Below, piece after piece: positions 50,122-59,743 of a stretch of DNA of 64,000 bases. The stretch covers positions 239,390 to 303,389 of the forward strand of contig NZ_KB893930.1 of assembly GCF_000374285.1 (NCBI RefSeq), given 5' to 3'. Below the pieces are notes generated by a model. It was not told the origin of the DNA. It saw only the letters and a program-made list of their open reading frames with translations, and ran no database searches. Position numbers and translations under genes: made by a program. Each line of letters begins with the position of its first letter. Position 1 is the stretch's first letter. Source of the DNA: Actinobacillus capsulatus DSM 19761. Its GTDB lineage: Bacteria; Pseudomonadota; Gammaproteobacteria; Enterobacterales; Pasteurellaceae.

Positions 50122-51969
50122 ATGCAAAATTTAGATATTAATAAATTGCGGAATATCGCAATTATCGCGCACGTTGACCACGGTAAAACAACGCTTGTAG
50201 ATAAACTTTTACAACAATCAGGCACATTAGGTGAAACGCGTGGTGATGCAGACGAGCGTGTAATGGACTCAAACGATCTTGAAAAAGAACGTGGTATTAC
50301 CATTCTTGCAAAAAATACAGCAATTAACTGGAACGATTACCGTATCAATATCGTAGATACGCCGGGACACGCGGACTTCGGTGGTGAAGTAGAACGTGTT
50401 CTTTCAATGGTTGATTCTGTGTTATTAGTGGTAGATGCGTTTGACGGTCCAATGCCACAAACACGTTTCGTAACGCAAAAAGCATTCGCGCACGGTTTAA
50501 AACCGATCGTAGTTATCAATAAAGTTGACCGTCCGGGCGCGCGTCCTGACTGGGTTGTGGATCAAGTATTTGATTTATTCGTAAACTTAGGCGCAACTGA
50601 CGAGCAATTAGATTTCCCAATTATTTATGCATCGGCATTAATGGGGGTTGCAGGTTTAGAGCACGAAGATCTTGCGGAAGATATGACCCCGTTATTCCAA
50701 GCGATCGTTGATCACGTTGAACCGCCAAAAGTGGAATTAAACGCCCCGTTCCAAATGCAAATTTCTCAATTAGACTATAACAACTATGTGGGCGTTATCG
50801 GGATTGGGCGTATCAAACGTGGTTCGGTTAAACCTAATCAAACCGTTACGGTTGTGGGGGCTGATGGCAAAACTCGCAATGGTAAAATCGGTCAAGTGCT
50901 AGGGCATTTAGGCTTGCAACGCTACGAAGCGAGCGAAGCCTTTGCCGGCGACATCATTGCAATCACTGGTTTAGGCGAATTAAATATTTCAGATACGATT
51001 TGTGATATTAACAACGTAGAAGCATTACCGGCGTTAACCGTTGATGAACCGACCGTAACGATGTTCTTCTGTGTGAATACTTCTCCGTTCTGTGGTCAGG
51101 AAGGTAAATTTGTTACCTCACGACAAATCCTTGAGCGCTTAAACAAAGAATTAGTCCACAACGTAGCATTACGTGTAGAAGAAACGCCAAACCCGGATGA
51201 GTTCCGTGTATCCGGTCGTGGTGAATTACACTTATCGGTATTAATTGAAAATATGCGTCGTGAAGGTTACGAATTAGCGGTATCACGTCCGAAAGTAATC
51301 TATAAAGAAGAAAACGGTAAAAAGCAAGAACCGTTTGAGCAAGTAACTATCGATATCGAAGAACAACACCAAGGTGCGGTAATGGAAGCATTAGGCATCC
51401 GTAAAGGTGAAGTGAAAGATATGATTCCGGACGGTAAGGGGCGTACACGCTTAGAATACGTGATTCCAAGCCGTGGTTTAATCGGTTTCCGTAACGAATT
51501 TATGACGATGACATCAGGTACCGGCTTACTTTACTCAAGCTTCAGCCATTATGATGATGTAAAACCGGGTGAAATTGGCCAACGTAAAAACGGTGTGTTA
51601 ATTTCTAACGCAACCGGTAAAGCGCTGGCTTACGCATTATTCGGTTTACAAGAACGTGGTAAATTAATGATTGATCACGGTGTGGATGTTTATGAAGGTC
51701 AAATTATCGGTATTCACAGCCGTTCAAACGATTTAACCGTAAACTGTTTACAAGGTAAGAAATTAACCAATATGCGTGCGTCAGGTAAAGATGATGCAAT
51801 CGTGTTAACAACACCGGTTCGTATGACGTTAGAACAAGCGTTAGAATTTATCGATGATGACGAGTTAGTAGAAGTAACACCACAATCAATTCGTGTTCGT
51901 AAACGTTTATTAACCGAAAATGATCGTAAACGTGCAAGCCGTACCACAACAAGCACCAGCACGAAATAA
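50122..51969 (+). CDS. typA: ribosome-associated GTPase TypA/BipA
   Basis: Translational GTPase that binds the 70S ribosome at the EF-G site and aids 50S assembly at low temperature or stress. I start at ATG 50,122 ([24 protein letters not shown]), giving 615 residues. G1 is AHVDHGKT, G3 DTPGHADF, G4 [15 protein letters not shown]-like domains III and V and a TypA-specific C-terminal domain follow. The C-terminus ends in a T/S-rich tail. Confidence 0.97.
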   Translation: MQNLDINKLRNIAIIAHVDHGKTTLVDKLLQQSGTLGETRGDADERVMDSNDLEKERGITILAKNTAINWNDYRINIVDTPGHADFGGEVERVLSMVDSVLLVVDAFDGPMPQTRFVTQKAFAHGLKPIVVINKVDRPGARPDWVVDQVFDLFVNLGATDEQLDFPIIYASALMGVAGLEHEDLAEDMTPLFQAIVDHVEPPKVELNAPFQMQISQLDYNNYVGVIGIGRIKRGSVKPNQTVTVVGADGKTRNGKIGQVLGHLGLQRYEASEAFAGDIIAITGLGELNISDTICDINNVEALPALTVDEPTVTMFFCVNTSPFCGQEGKFVTSRQILERLNKELVHNVALRVEETPNPDEFRVSGRGELHLSVLIENMRREGYELAVSRPKVIYKEENGKKQEPFEQVTIDIEEQHQGAVMEALGIRKGEVKDMIPDGKGRTRLEYVIPSRGLIGFRNEFMTMTSGTGLLYSSFSHYDDVKPGEIGQRKNGVLISNATGKALAYALFGLQERGKLMIDHGVDVYEGQIIGIHSRSNDLTVNCLQGKKLTNMRASGKDDAIVLTTPVRMTLEQALEFIDDDELVEVTPQSIRVRKRLLTENDRKRASRTTTSTSTK

Positions 51970-51985
51970 TTTGTGTTGATTTAAG

Positions 51986-52025
51986 AAAATGCCCGCGCTA
52001 TTGCCTAGCAAGAGGGCATTTTTTT
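51986..52025 (+). terminator. intrinsic terminator after typA
   Basis: AAAATGCCC pairs with GGGCATTTT; an inner GCTA/TAGC stem closes the loop. It is followed by TTTTTT. Confidence 0.85.
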
Positions 52026-52135
52026 AGTTTTTTTACTGGTCAAATCTGTTAAAAAGATATATTAATTTTCTTTGCATAAAAAAACTTACTATTCTAATCT
52101 GATTTTTTTAATCAATTATTATTGGAGATTTTTTT

Positions 52136-52183
52136 ATGACAACTCGGTTCTACTTAAGCTGGCATTTGCTATTGAATAATTAG
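52136..52183 (+). other. possible 15-codon leader ORF upstream of grxA
   Basis: ATG at 52,136 follows TTGGAG by eight bases and reads MTTRFYLSWHLLLNN to TAG. It ends 23 bases before grxA. The good ribosome-binding site is the only support; it may be chance or a remnant. Confidence 0.3.
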
Positions 52184-52206
52184 CTCAATTTTATGAGGAA
52201 TGAATT

Positions 52207-52470
52207 ATGTTCGTAGAAATTTATGGTCGTATGACTTGTCCATACTGCACACGTGCAAAAGCGTTAGCGGAAAAAATGAAAGGCGAATTAGCGGATTTCG
52301 ATTTTAAATTTATCGATATGATCGCTGAAGGCATTTCAAAAGAAGATTTAGAACCGCGTGTTAGTAAACCGGTTGCAACTGTGCCACAAATTTTCTTAGA
52401 TAACGCTCACGTTGGCGGTTGTACTGATTTCCAAGCATTAGTGAAAGAAAAATTCGGGATTGAAGTTTAA
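52207..52470 (+). CDS. grxA: glutaredoxin 1
   Basis: Small glutathione-dependent thiol reductant, 87 residues. The CPYC active site is at residues 11-14, TVPQIF is the cis-proline loop, and GGCTDFQALV forms the glutathione site. It aligns with E. coli GrxA along its length, including AEGISKEDLE. It probably reduces ribonucleotide reductase and other disulfides. It ends before a bidirectional terminator shared with rph. Confidence 0.93.
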   Translation: MFVEIYGRMTCPYCTRAKALAEKMKGELADFDFKFIDMIAEGISKEDLEPRVSKPVATVPQIFLDNAHVGGCTDFQALVKEKFGIEV

Positions 52471-52490
52471 TTATTAATCATTAGAAACAA

Positions 52491-52525
52491 AAACGGCACA
52501 AGTATTTAATTTACTTGTGCCGTTT
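52491..52525. terminator. bidirectional terminator between grxA and rph
   Basis: AAACGGCACAAGTA and TACTTGTGCCGTTT form a perfect 14-bp stem. The T-run is stronger on the minus strand (TTTTTGTTTC), serving rph. Confidence 0.87.
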
Positions 52526-52528
52526 AGT

Positions 52529-53245
52529 TTATAGGCCTAATGCTTTACGTTGAGCATCTAATAATTGATTAATGCCTTGATGAGCAAGGTCGAGTAATTG
52601 TAGCAATTCCATATGGGAGAACGGCTCACCTTCAGCGGTACCTTGTACTTCAACTAATCTACCGTCTTCGACCATCACGATATTCATATCCGTTTCGGCA
52701 TTTGAGTCTTCAACATATTCCAAGTCACATACCGCATTACTGTCCACGATACCGACAGAAATTGCCGCCACTAAACCTTTCATCGGATTTTCTTTCAGTA
52801 CGCCGTCAGCGACTAATTTACTCATCGCATCGTGTAAAGCCACACACGCACCGGTAATTGCTGCCGTACGAGTGCCACCATCTGCTTGAATCACATCACA
52901 ATCAATCGTAATAGTACGTTCGCCAAGTGCTTTTAAATCCACCACTGCACGTAATGAGCGTGCGATAAGGCGTTGAATTTCCATAGTTCTGCCACCTTGT
53001 TTACCTTTTGCCGCTTCACGCTGCATACGGCTGTGAGTAGAGCGTGGCAACATACCGTATTCAGCGGTTACCCAGCCCTGTTGCTGACCTTTTAAAAAGC
53101 GAGGAACCGTTTCTTCCACTGTTGCATTACATAAAACTTTGGTTTCGCCGAATTCAACTAAAACGGAACCTTCTGCATAACGAGTATAGTGACGAGTAAT
53201 TTTTACTGGACGAACTTGATTTAGTTCACGATTATTTGGGCGCAT
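52529..53245 (-). CDS. rph: ribonuclease PH
   Basis: Phosphorolytic 3'-5' exoribonuclease that trims tRNA precursors. The 238-residue product starts [16 protein letters not shown] and contains [36 protein letters not shown] and [16 protein letters not shown], all conserved. Full length, unlike the frameshifted gene of common E. coli K-12 strains. It is divergent from yicC, as in enterobacteria. Confidence 0.97.
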   Translation of the reverse strand: MRPNNRELNQVRPVKITRHYTRYAEGSVLVEFGETKVLCNATVEETVPRFLKGQQQGWVTAEYGMLPRSTHSRMQREAAKGKQGGRTMEIQRLIARSLRAVVDLKALGERTITIDCDVIQADGGTRTAAITGACVALHDAMSKLVADGVLKENPMKGLVAAISVGIVDSNAVCDLEYVEDSNAETDMNIVMVEDGRLVEVQGTAEGEPFSHMELLQLLDLAHQGINQLLDAQRKALGL

Positions 53246-53311
53246 GATTTCTTCCTTTTAGTAAAAAATTTTCGCCATTTTAACAAATAAAACAGTACAA
53301 TGTGATTTTTA

Positions 53312-53428
53312 TTACCTCGGAAAATACGGAAATACACGGAAAGGTTTTTTGAAGGACTGCAAGCGGTTAAATTTTCCGAAAATTTTGCAAAAATCTTTCC
53401 GTGTTTTTCAGTGATATTCCGAGGTTAA
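53312..53428. repeat. 117-bp inverted-repeat element between rph and yicC
   Basis: The left arm (53,312-53,343) begins TTACCTCGGAAAATACGG and ends ACACGGAAAG; the right arm (53,395-53,428) is its imperfect reverse complement (about 29 matches in 34 aligned positions). Between them is a single uptake sequence with full tail (CAAGCGGTT at 53,360). Arms contain CCGTG repeats also seen near 31,710 and 23,150. It resembles a miniature element or a long leader hairpin for yicC. Confidence 0.6.
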
Positions 53429-53448
53429 TTAACAAGAAGGAACACAAA

Positions 53449-54312
53449 ATGATTTATAGTATGACCGCTTTCGCCCATTTGGAAATTAAAAAAGAGTGGG
53501 GCAATGCCGTGTGGGAAATCCGCTCTGTCAATCAACGTTTTTTAGAAACTTATTTTCGTTTACCGGAACAATTCCGTAATTTAGAAATGACCTTGCGCGA
53601 GCGTTTACGTGCATCACTAACACGCGGAAAAGTGGAATGTAGTTTACGTATCGAATTAAGCAATAACCAAAACAGTGAATTGACATTAAATAAAGAGTAT
53701 GCGGAAAAGGTAATCAGTTCATTACAAACTTTGCGTGGCATTGCCGGTGAGGGTGAGATCAACTTAGTGGATATTTTACGTTATCCGGGGGTGGTGGATG
53801 CTCAAACACAAGATTTGGATCAAATTGGGCAAGACCTGTTAGCCGGTTTCGAACAAATTTTAGCGGACTTTATTGCGATGCGTGGTCGTGAAGGTGCAAA
53901 TTTACAGGCACTGATCCAACAGCGTTTAGACACAATTGCCGAGATCGCAACCAAAGTGCAAGCACAGATGCCGGAAATTCTGCAATGGCAGAAAGATAAA
54001 TTACAACAACGTTTTGATGAGCTGAATTTACAATTAGATCCACAACGTTTAGAGCAAGAAATGGTGTTAACCGCACAGCGTGTGGATGTGGCGGAAGAAT
54101 TAGATCGCTTACAATTACACGTTAAAGAAACGACTAATGTCTTGAAAAAAGGCGGGGCGGTAGGCCGTAAATTAGACTTTATGATGCAAGAGCTAAATCG
54201 TGAATCCAATACGTTGGCATCAAAATCAATTAATGCGGACGTAACCAATTCAGCGGTTGAATTAAAAGTGTTAATCGAACAAATGCGTGAGCAAATTCAG
54301 AATTTAGAGTAG
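53449..54312 (+). CDS. yicC: YicC family endoribonuclease
   Basis: Conserved protein of the YicC/YloC family, now regarded as endoribonucleases; E. coli YicC affects stability of small RNA RyhB. I start at ATG 53,449 (MIYSMTAFAHLEI; AAGAAGGA upstream), giving 287 residues, identical in length to E. coli. The YicC N-terminal domain with VNQRFLET and the DUF1732 C-terminal domain (GRKLDFMMQELNRESNTLASK) are visible. A coiled coil is likely at about 150-230. Confidence 0.93.
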   Translation: MIYSMTAFAHLEIKKEWGNAVWEIRSVNQRFLETYFRLPEQFRNLEMTLRERLRASLTRGKVECSLRIELSNNQNSELTLNKEYAEKVISSLQTLRGIAGEGEINLVDILRYPGVVDAQTQDLDQIGQDLLAGFEQILADFIAMRGREGANLQALIQQRLDTIAEIATKVQAQMPEILQWQKDKLQQRFDELNLQLDPQRLEQEMVLTAQRVDVAEELDRLQLHVKETTNVLKKGGAVGRKLDFMMQELNRESNTLASKSINADVTNSAVELKVLIEQMREQIQNLE

Positions 54313-54321
54313 GTGTTTTTT

Positions 54322-55209
54322 ATGACGTGTGAATGCAGCAAAATCAGTAATAGCCACCCAGATCTCTGCGTGCAACTTTCTCAGTATCGTTTAATTGAAA
54401 TTGCGGGTGTGGATGCTGAGAAATATCTTCAAGGACAATTAACCTGTGATGTAGCGAAACTGGCAGAAGGGGAACATACCTTAACTTGCCATTGTGATCC
54501 GAAGGGCAAAATGAGTGCGTTGATCCGTTTATATCGTCAAGCGGCAGATAAATTTGTCGCGATGATTCATGCGGATTTATTACCGGAAGCACTTAACCAA
54601 CTAAAAAAATATGCGGTGTTTTCTAAGGTTACTTTCACCGAATTAGATACGCCGATTTATGGCGTAACAAGCGGTGAGATTTTGGCAAAACTTTGCGAAA
54701 ATACGACCGCTTTAGTCATTCCGCAAGGGCAAAAACGTGCGATTGTTTGGGGAGCAATGCTAGAAACTAACGCTGATAGCCAATTATGGGATTTAATCGA
54801 CATTCAAGACGGGATTCCGATGTTGCTAAAAGCGAATCAATTTGAATTGATTCCGCAGGCAACTAATTTACAAGCGGTCGAAAATGCGATTTCTTTTACT
54901 AAAGGCTGTTATATCGGACAAGAAACAGTGGCGCGTGCGAAATATCGTGGTGCGAATAAGCGAGCAATGTTTACGTTAGTCGGTAAATTTGAAGGTGAGG
55001 TGAGCTTACCGGAGGTTAGTAGCTCGGTTGAAATGCAGCTCGGTGAAAATTGGCGTGCAACCGGTACAATCTTAAACAGCGTGGCATATCAAAATAAACT
55101 TTGGTTGCAAGTGGTAATGAATAATGATGTTGAAGCGGATACTGCATTTAGAATTAACGGAATTCCATTAGCGATTTGTGATTTGCCTTACAGCTTTAAA
55201 GACGCATAA
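54322..55209 (+). CDS. ygfZ: folate-dependent Fe-S repair protein YgfZ
   Basis: Tetrahydrofolate-binding protein that helps assemble or repair certain Fe-S enzymes such as MiaB. I start at ATG 54,322 (MTCECSKISNSH); a GTG nine bases earlier is possible. The 295-residue product contains the signature KGCYIGQE with the essential cysteine (residue near 197). The stretch TSGEILAKLCENTTAL is encoded by an inverted uptake-sequence pair (54,667-54,712). Confidence 0.93.
   Translation: MTCECSKISNSHPDLCVQLSQYRLIEIAGVDAEKYLQGQLTCDVAKLAEGEHTLTCHCDPKGKMSALIRLYRQAADKFVAMIHADLLPEALNQLKKYAVFSKVTFTELDTPIYGVTSGEILAKLCENTTALVIPQGQKRAIVWGAMLETNADSQLWDLIDIQDGIPMLLKANQFELIPQATNLQAVENAISFTKGCYIGQETVARAKYRGANKRAMFTLVGKFEGEVSLPEVSSSVEMQLGENWRATGTILNSVAYQNKLWLQVVMNNDVEADTAFRINGIPLAICDLPYSFKDA
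54667..54712. repeat. inverted uptake-sequence pair inside ygfZ
   Basis: ACAAGCGGT (54,667-54,675) and GACCGCTT (54,705-54,712) flank TTTTGGCAAAACTTTGCGAAAA, all within the coding region. A further copy, ACAAGCGGTC, lies at about 54,870. Confidence 0.82.
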
Positions 55210-55210
55210 T

Positions 55211-55245
55211 AAAAAACGGAGAATGAAGGTTCATTCTCCGTTTTT

Positions 55246-55247
<2 letters not shown>
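55211..55247. terminator. bidirectional terminator, ygfZ and ferredoxin
   Basis: AAAAAACGGAGAATGAA and TTCATTCTCCGTTTTTT form a 17-bp stem with T-runs on both strands. It touches the last base of the ferredoxin gene. Confidence 0.9.
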
Positions 55248-55578
<331 letters not shown>

Positions 55579-55599
55579 TTACGCTAAAACGAAAAATTT

Positions 55600-55617
55600 T
55601 TGTGATCTAGATCGCAA
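55600..55617. promoter_or_regulatory. CRP site upstream of treB
   Basis: TGTGA-tctaga-TCGCA (55,601-55,616) matches TGTGA-N6-TCACA with one change and has good A/T flanks. It lies about 90 bases before the predicted transcription start. Confidence 0.72.
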
Positions 55618-55651
55618 ATTTTGAATTTATTTTTCTTTTATCCCTTCTTTA

Positions 55652-55692
55652 GGGAACGTTCCCATTTACAAAAAATAACCAATGTCTATAAT
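55652..55692 (+). promoter_or_regulatory. tre promoter with TreR-type operator
   Basis: GGGAACGTTCCC (55,652-55,663) is a perfect 12-base palindrome of LacI/TreR type. It abuts a -35 TTTACA (55,665-55,670), 16 bases before -10 TATAAT (55,687-55,692). A repressor bound here would block RNA polymerase. No treR gene is in the window. Confidence 0.78.
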
Positions 55693-55740
55693 TCAACTTA
55701 ATTTTCAGGTTAACAAACATCCAATAACAGGAGTATTCCT

Positions 55741-57165
55741 ATGGCCAAAGCAAACATCGATCCGCAAAATGTGGATAAATTAATTGAATTTATTGGTGGT
55801 CGTGAAAACATTGCGACTGTCACTCACTGTATTACCCGTTTGCGTTTCGTGTTAAATGATGACAGCAAAGTGGATAGCAAAGCGTTAGAAGGCTTACCGA
55901 TGGTAAAAGCGAATTTTGCTACAGGCGGGCAATATCAAGTTGTTATTGGGCAGGAAGTCGGTGATTACTACAAAATCGTGTTGGAGAAAACCGGCTTAGC
56001 GAATGTTGATAAAGAGCAAGTGAAAGCGGCTGCTCGTCAAAATCAAAAAGGCTATGAACGTTTGATCTCGCATATGGCGGATATTTTTATTCCGTTGTTG
56101 CCTGCGTTAATCAGCGGTGGTTTGATTTTAGGTTTCCGCAACGTGATTGGCGATATTGCGATGTTTGAAAACGGTACCAAAACACTTGTGCAAGTCAGCA
56201 GTTTTTGGGCAAGCGTGCATAGTTTCTTATGGCTGATTGGTGAGGCGATTTTCCATTTCCTACCGGTGGGAATTTGTTGGTCGATAGCTCGTAAAATGGG
56301 GACATCGCCAATTCTGGGTATTGTGTTGGGCGTGACTCTTGTTTCACCTCAGTTAATGAACTCTTACGGCTTAGGTTCGCAAATCCCTGAGGTATGGGAT
56401 TTTGGCTTGTTAGCGGTCGAGAAAGTCGGTTATCAAGCGCAAGTAATTCCGGCGATTATGGCGGGTTTGGCGCTAGCCTATATTGAACGCTTTATGACGA
56501 AAATTGTGCCGAATTATCTTAATCTTATCATTGTGCCGGTGGTATCAATTATCTTAGCCGTATTCCTTGCACATACGATTATTGGGCCAATTGGACGAGA
56601 AATCGGTAACGGTATTGCATTTGTAGTGAAACATTCGATGACCGGCGATTTTGCCCCAATCGGTGCGGCGTTATTTGGTTTCCTTTATGCACCTCTTGTA
56701 GTAACTGGCGTACACCAAACCACATTAGCAATTGATATGCAAATGATTCAAAGCATTGGCGGCACACCTGTTTGGCCAATTATTGCTTTATCAAATATTG
56801 CGCAAGCTTCTGCGGTGTTAGCGATTGTGTTTGTGAGCAAAAAAGCGAACGAACGTGAAGTTTCCGTACCAGCAGCACTTTCCGCTTACTTAGGCGTAAC
56901 CGAACCGGCAATGTACGGCATCAACTTAAAATATCGCTTCCCAATGCTATGTGCGATGATTGGTGCGGCATTAGCGGGCTTAATTTGTGGCTTCGCCGGT
57001 GTGCTAGCGAACGGTATCGGTGTGGGTGGTTTGCCGGGTATTTTATCAATCCAACACATTTACTGGGGAACATTTGCTGTTGCGATGTTAGTCGCGATTG
57101 TTGTTCCGTTAGTATTGACCGCAATGGTTTATAAACGCAAAGAAAAAGCGGGAACGTTGGAATAA
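55741..57165 (+). CDS. treB: PTS trehalose-specific enzyme IIBC
   Basis: Takes up trehalose and phosphorylates it to trehalose-6-phosphate. The 474-residue product has the IIB domain first (phospho-accepting Cys30 in VTHCITRLRF), then IIC with about ten membrane segments and the GVHQTTLAIDMQ and GVTEPAMYGINL blocks. No IIA domain is present, so it depends on the glucose IIA (Crr) as in E. coli. GGAG precedes the ATG. Assigned to trehalose because treC follows. Confidence 0.93.
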   Translation: MAKANIDPQNVDKLIEFIGGRENIATVTHCITRLRFVLNDDSKVDSKALEGLPMVKANFATGGQYQVVIGQEVGDYYKIVLEKTGLANVDKEQVKAAARQNQKGYERLISHMADIFIPLLPALISGGLILGFRNVIGDIAMFENGTKTLVQVSSFWASVHSFLWLIGEAIFHFLPVGICWSIARKMGTSPILGIVLGVTLVSPQLMNSYGLGSQIPEVWDFGLLAVEKVGYQAQVIPAIMAGLALAYIERFMTKIVPNYLNLIIVPVVSIILAVFLAHTIIGPIGREIGNGIAFVVKHSMTGDFAPIGAALFGFLYAPLVVTGVHQTTLAIDMQMIQSIGGTPVWPIIALSNIAQASAVLAIVFVSKKANEREVSVPAALSAYLGVTEPAMYGINLKYRFPMLCAMIGAALAGLICGFAGVLANGIGVGGLPGILSIQHIYWGTFAVAMLVAIVVPLVLTAMVYKRKEKAGTLE

Positions 57166-57174
57166 TCAAATAGA

Positions 57175-57220
57175 TAGCGGTTAGATTTTTGCAAAATTTT
57201 ACCAAAATCTGACCGCTTGT
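57175..57220. repeat. inverted uptake-sequence pair, treB-treC gap
   Basis: AGCGGTTAGATTTT and AAAATCTGACCGCT form 14-bp arms with one wobble pair. It may lower treC expression relative to treB or protect the treB mRNA end. Confidence 0.75.
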
Positions 57221-57241
57221 TAATTTTATAAGGAAAGCAGA

Positions 57242-58864
57242 ATGAGCAAAAATTGGTGGAAAAATGGGGTAATTTATCAGATATACCCGAAATCTTTCCA
57301 AGATACAACAGGTTCCGGCACGGGCGATATTCAGGGGATTATTAAGCGTTTAGATTATTTGCAAACCTTAGGGGTGGACGGCATTTGGATTACACCGATG
57401 TATGTTTCGCCACAAATTGATAATGGCTACGACATTGCTAACTACCGTGAAATTGACCCAAGCTATGGCACAATGGCAGACTTTGAGCAATTGATTGCAG
57501 AAGCTCACAAACGCAATATTCGCATTGTGATGGATATGGTGTTTAACCACAGTTCGACTTTCCATGAATGGTTCAAGCAAGGCGAAGATCCTCAATCTGA
57601 ATATCATGATTTCTATATTTGGCGAGAAAACCCGACTAACTGGAAATCGAAATTTGGTGGATCGGCATGGAAATGGTCGGATAAAGCGCAAAAATACTAT
57701 TTACATTTATTCGCACCAGAGCAGGCGGATCTGAACTGGGAAAATCCTCGTTTACGTGCCGAATTATTTGATATTTGCCGTTTTTGGGCAGAGAAAGGCA
57801 TTGATGGTTTGCGTTTAGACGTGGTGAATTTGATTTCTAAACCTGAACACTATGAGAACGACTTTGAGGGTGATGGTCGCCGTTTTTACACAGATGGACA
57901 TAAAATTCATCAACATTTGCAAGAACTCAATCAAAAAGCGCTTACCCCTTATGGCTTGATGACCGTGGGCGAAATGTCTTCGACTAAGCTCGAACATTGC
58001 CAGCAATATGCGAATTTGGCAGGCACGGAGCTTTCGATGACCTTTAATTTCCACCACCTTAAAGTGGATTACCCGAATGGTGAAAAATGGACGTATGCTC
58101 AGCCTGATTATGTGGCGCTGAAGTTGATTTTCAACTATTGGCAACAGGGAATGCACAATAAAGCGTGGAATGCATTGTTCTGGTGTAATCACGACCAACC
58201 TCGTATTGTTTCTCGTTTTGGTGATGAAGGTGAGCTTCGTACCACGTCGGCAAAAATGTTAGCGATGTTGCTACACGGAATGCAAGGCACGCCGTATATT
58301 TATCAGGGCGAAGAAATCGGGATGACCAACCCGAACTTTACCAGTATTGCAGAATATCGAGATGTGGAAAGCCTCAACGCTTACATAGAATTGCAAGAAA
58401 AAGGTGAAAATGAGCCTCTTGTTCTGAAAATTTTGGCGCAAAAATCGCGTGATAACTCACGCACACCAGTGCAATGGGATGCAACTGAAAATGCAGGCTT
58501 TTCAAGTGGTAAGCCGTGGATTGATGTGGCGAAAAACTTCCGTGAAATCAATGTGGAACAGGCATTGGCGGATAAAGATTCGGTGTTCTACACTTATCAA
58601 TCATTAATTGCGTTACGTAAGGAATTGGCGGTATTAATGGATGGCGATTATACGGATTTACTGCCGGGGCACCCGGTGGTTTGGGCATATCGCCGTCAAA
58701 CTGCACAAGAGACATTAACGGTTGTTGCAAATTTAAGTGCGAAGAAGCAGCTCGTTAATATTGAAGCAAGCGGTCGAATTTTGATGAATAATTACCAACA
58801 AGTCACACAAACCGAACAGGGTATCTGGCTTGAACCGTATCAAAGCATTTACTTCATCGCATAA
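57242..58864 (+). CDS. treC: trehalose-6-phosphate hydrolase
   Basis: GH13 enzyme that splits trehalose-6-phosphate into glucose and glucose-6-phosphate in the cytoplasm. The 540-residue product has the family regions: DMVFNHSS, GLRLDVVNLI (nucleophile Asp), VGEMSS (acid/base Glu) and NHDQPR (third carboxylate). Short acidic QADLNWENP follows the usual order. Co-directional with treB and presumably one operon. Confidence 0.95.
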   Translation: MSKNWWKNGVIYQIYPKSFQDTTGSGTGDIQGIIKRLDYLQTLGVDGIWITPMYVSPQIDNGYDIANYREIDPSYGTMADFEQLIAEAHKRNIRIVMDMVFNHSSTFHEWFKQGEDPQSEYHDFYIWRENPTNWKSKFGGSAWKWSDKAQKYYLHLFAPEQADLNWENPRLRAELFDICRFWAEKGIDGLRLDVVNLISKPEHYENDFEGDGRRFYTDGHKIHQHLQELNQKALTPYGLMTVGEMSSTKLEHCQQYANLAGTELSMTFNFHHLKVDYPNGEKWTYAQPDYVALKLIFNYWQQGMHNKAWNALFWCNHDQPRIVSRFGDEGELRTTSAKMLAMLLHGMQGTPYIYQGEEIGMTNPNFTSIAEYRDVESLNAYIELQEKGENEPLVLKILAQKSRDNSRTPVQWDATENAGFSSGKPWIDVAKNFREINVEQALADKDSVFYTYQSLIALRKELAVLMDGDYTDLLPGHPVVWAYRRQTAQETLTVVANLSAKKQLVNIEASGRILMNNYQQVTQTEQGIWLEPYQSIYFIA

Positions 58865-58870
58865 AAAGAT

Positions 58871-58895
58871 AGAGGAGCAATTGCTCCTCTTTTTT
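58871..58895. terminator. terminator between treC and narP
   Basis: AGAGGAGCAATTGCTCCTCT is a perfect 20-base palindrome followed by TTTTT; the other strand also has a T-rich run. It serves convergent treC and narP. Confidence 0.9.
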
Positions 58896-58909
58896 ACAGA
58901 TAAATTTGA

Positions 58910-59539
58910 TTAGCCTTTTTGTTGCTCTAGATAAAGTACGGTAGCGGCTACACGAGAATGCACATTTAATTTTCGTAATAAATTACGAATATGTACTTTC
59001 ACGGTTTCTTCCGAAATGAACAATTGGCCGGCAATTTGTTTGTTCGACATACCGGTTGCGATCCACTGTAAAACATCACGTTCACGGTCGGTTAAAACGC
59101 TTAACGGATCATTTTCCGGACGGCGCTCTAATAAATGTTGCTGTACCGCTTCACTTAATACCATTTCACCTTTTGCCGCTTTACGAATATTTTCCACCAA
59201 ATCAGCCGTATCATTGTCTTTGAGCAAATAACCGTCAACACCGGCATCCATTAAGGCGAAAATATCCGATTGTTCATCTGATACGGTTAAGACAATAATA
59301 CGGCTATCAACACCGTGGTTACGTAATGAACGTAAAGTGTCTAAACCTGAGATCCCTTTCATATTCAAATCTAAAATAATCAGATCAGGATCTTTATCTA
59401 ACGCTAACGCAATACCGTCAGTACCGTTACTTGCTTCCCCAATTACAACAAAATTATCTTCTAATTCAATAATTTGACGCATACCTTGGCGCATAAGCGG
59501 GTGGTCATCAATCAAAAGAATTTTATAAGGTTCGGTCAT
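58910..59539 (-). CDS. narP: nitrate/nitrite response regulator NarP
   Basis: NarL/FixJ-family regulator of anaerobic nitrate and nitrite respiration. The 209-residue product has a receiver domain (DDHPLMRQG, Asp in IILDLNMKG, Lys in YLLKDND) and a LuxR-type HTH (LTDRERDVLQWIATGMSNKQIA...VKVHIRNLLRKL). Sensor NarQ is not in the window. A 17-base inverted repeat built from TTACCCA half-sites lies in its promoter region. Confidence 0.93.
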   Translation of the reverse strand: MTEPYKILLIDDHPLMRQGMRQIIELEDNFVVIGEASNGTDGIALALDKDPDLIILDLNMKGISGLDTLRSLRNHGVDSRIIVLTVSDEQSDIFALMDAGVDGYLLKDNDTADLVENIRKAAKGEMVLSEAVQQHLLERRPENDPLSVLTDRERDVLQWIATGMSNKQIAGQLFISEETVKVHIRNLLRKLNVHSRVAATVLYLEQQKG

Positions 59540-59597
59540 TTTGTGCCTCCAATAAAAATTGGCATAAATTTTGATAGTTATACTTACCTAAAGCAAG

Positions 59598-59614
59598 TTA
59601 CCCATTTTGGGTAA
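59598..59614. promoter_or_regulatory. inverted repeat in narP promoter region
   Basis: TTACCCA-ttt-TGGGTAA is perfect. NarL/NarP heptamers are TACYYMT-like in a 7-2-7 layout; here the half-sites match closely, but the spacing is one base shorter than the standard arrangement. Autoregulation is plausible but not shown. Confidence 0.5.
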
Positions 59615-59743
59615 TTTAAAACATTTTTGATCTTAGCCAATTTCTTGTCTAGTTAAATTTCCTATTGATTTGTAAAACTTTTCAACTATTAGACCGCTTG
59701 TTCCGCTATAATAGCGCTAATTTTAGCTAAAAGAATGATAACA

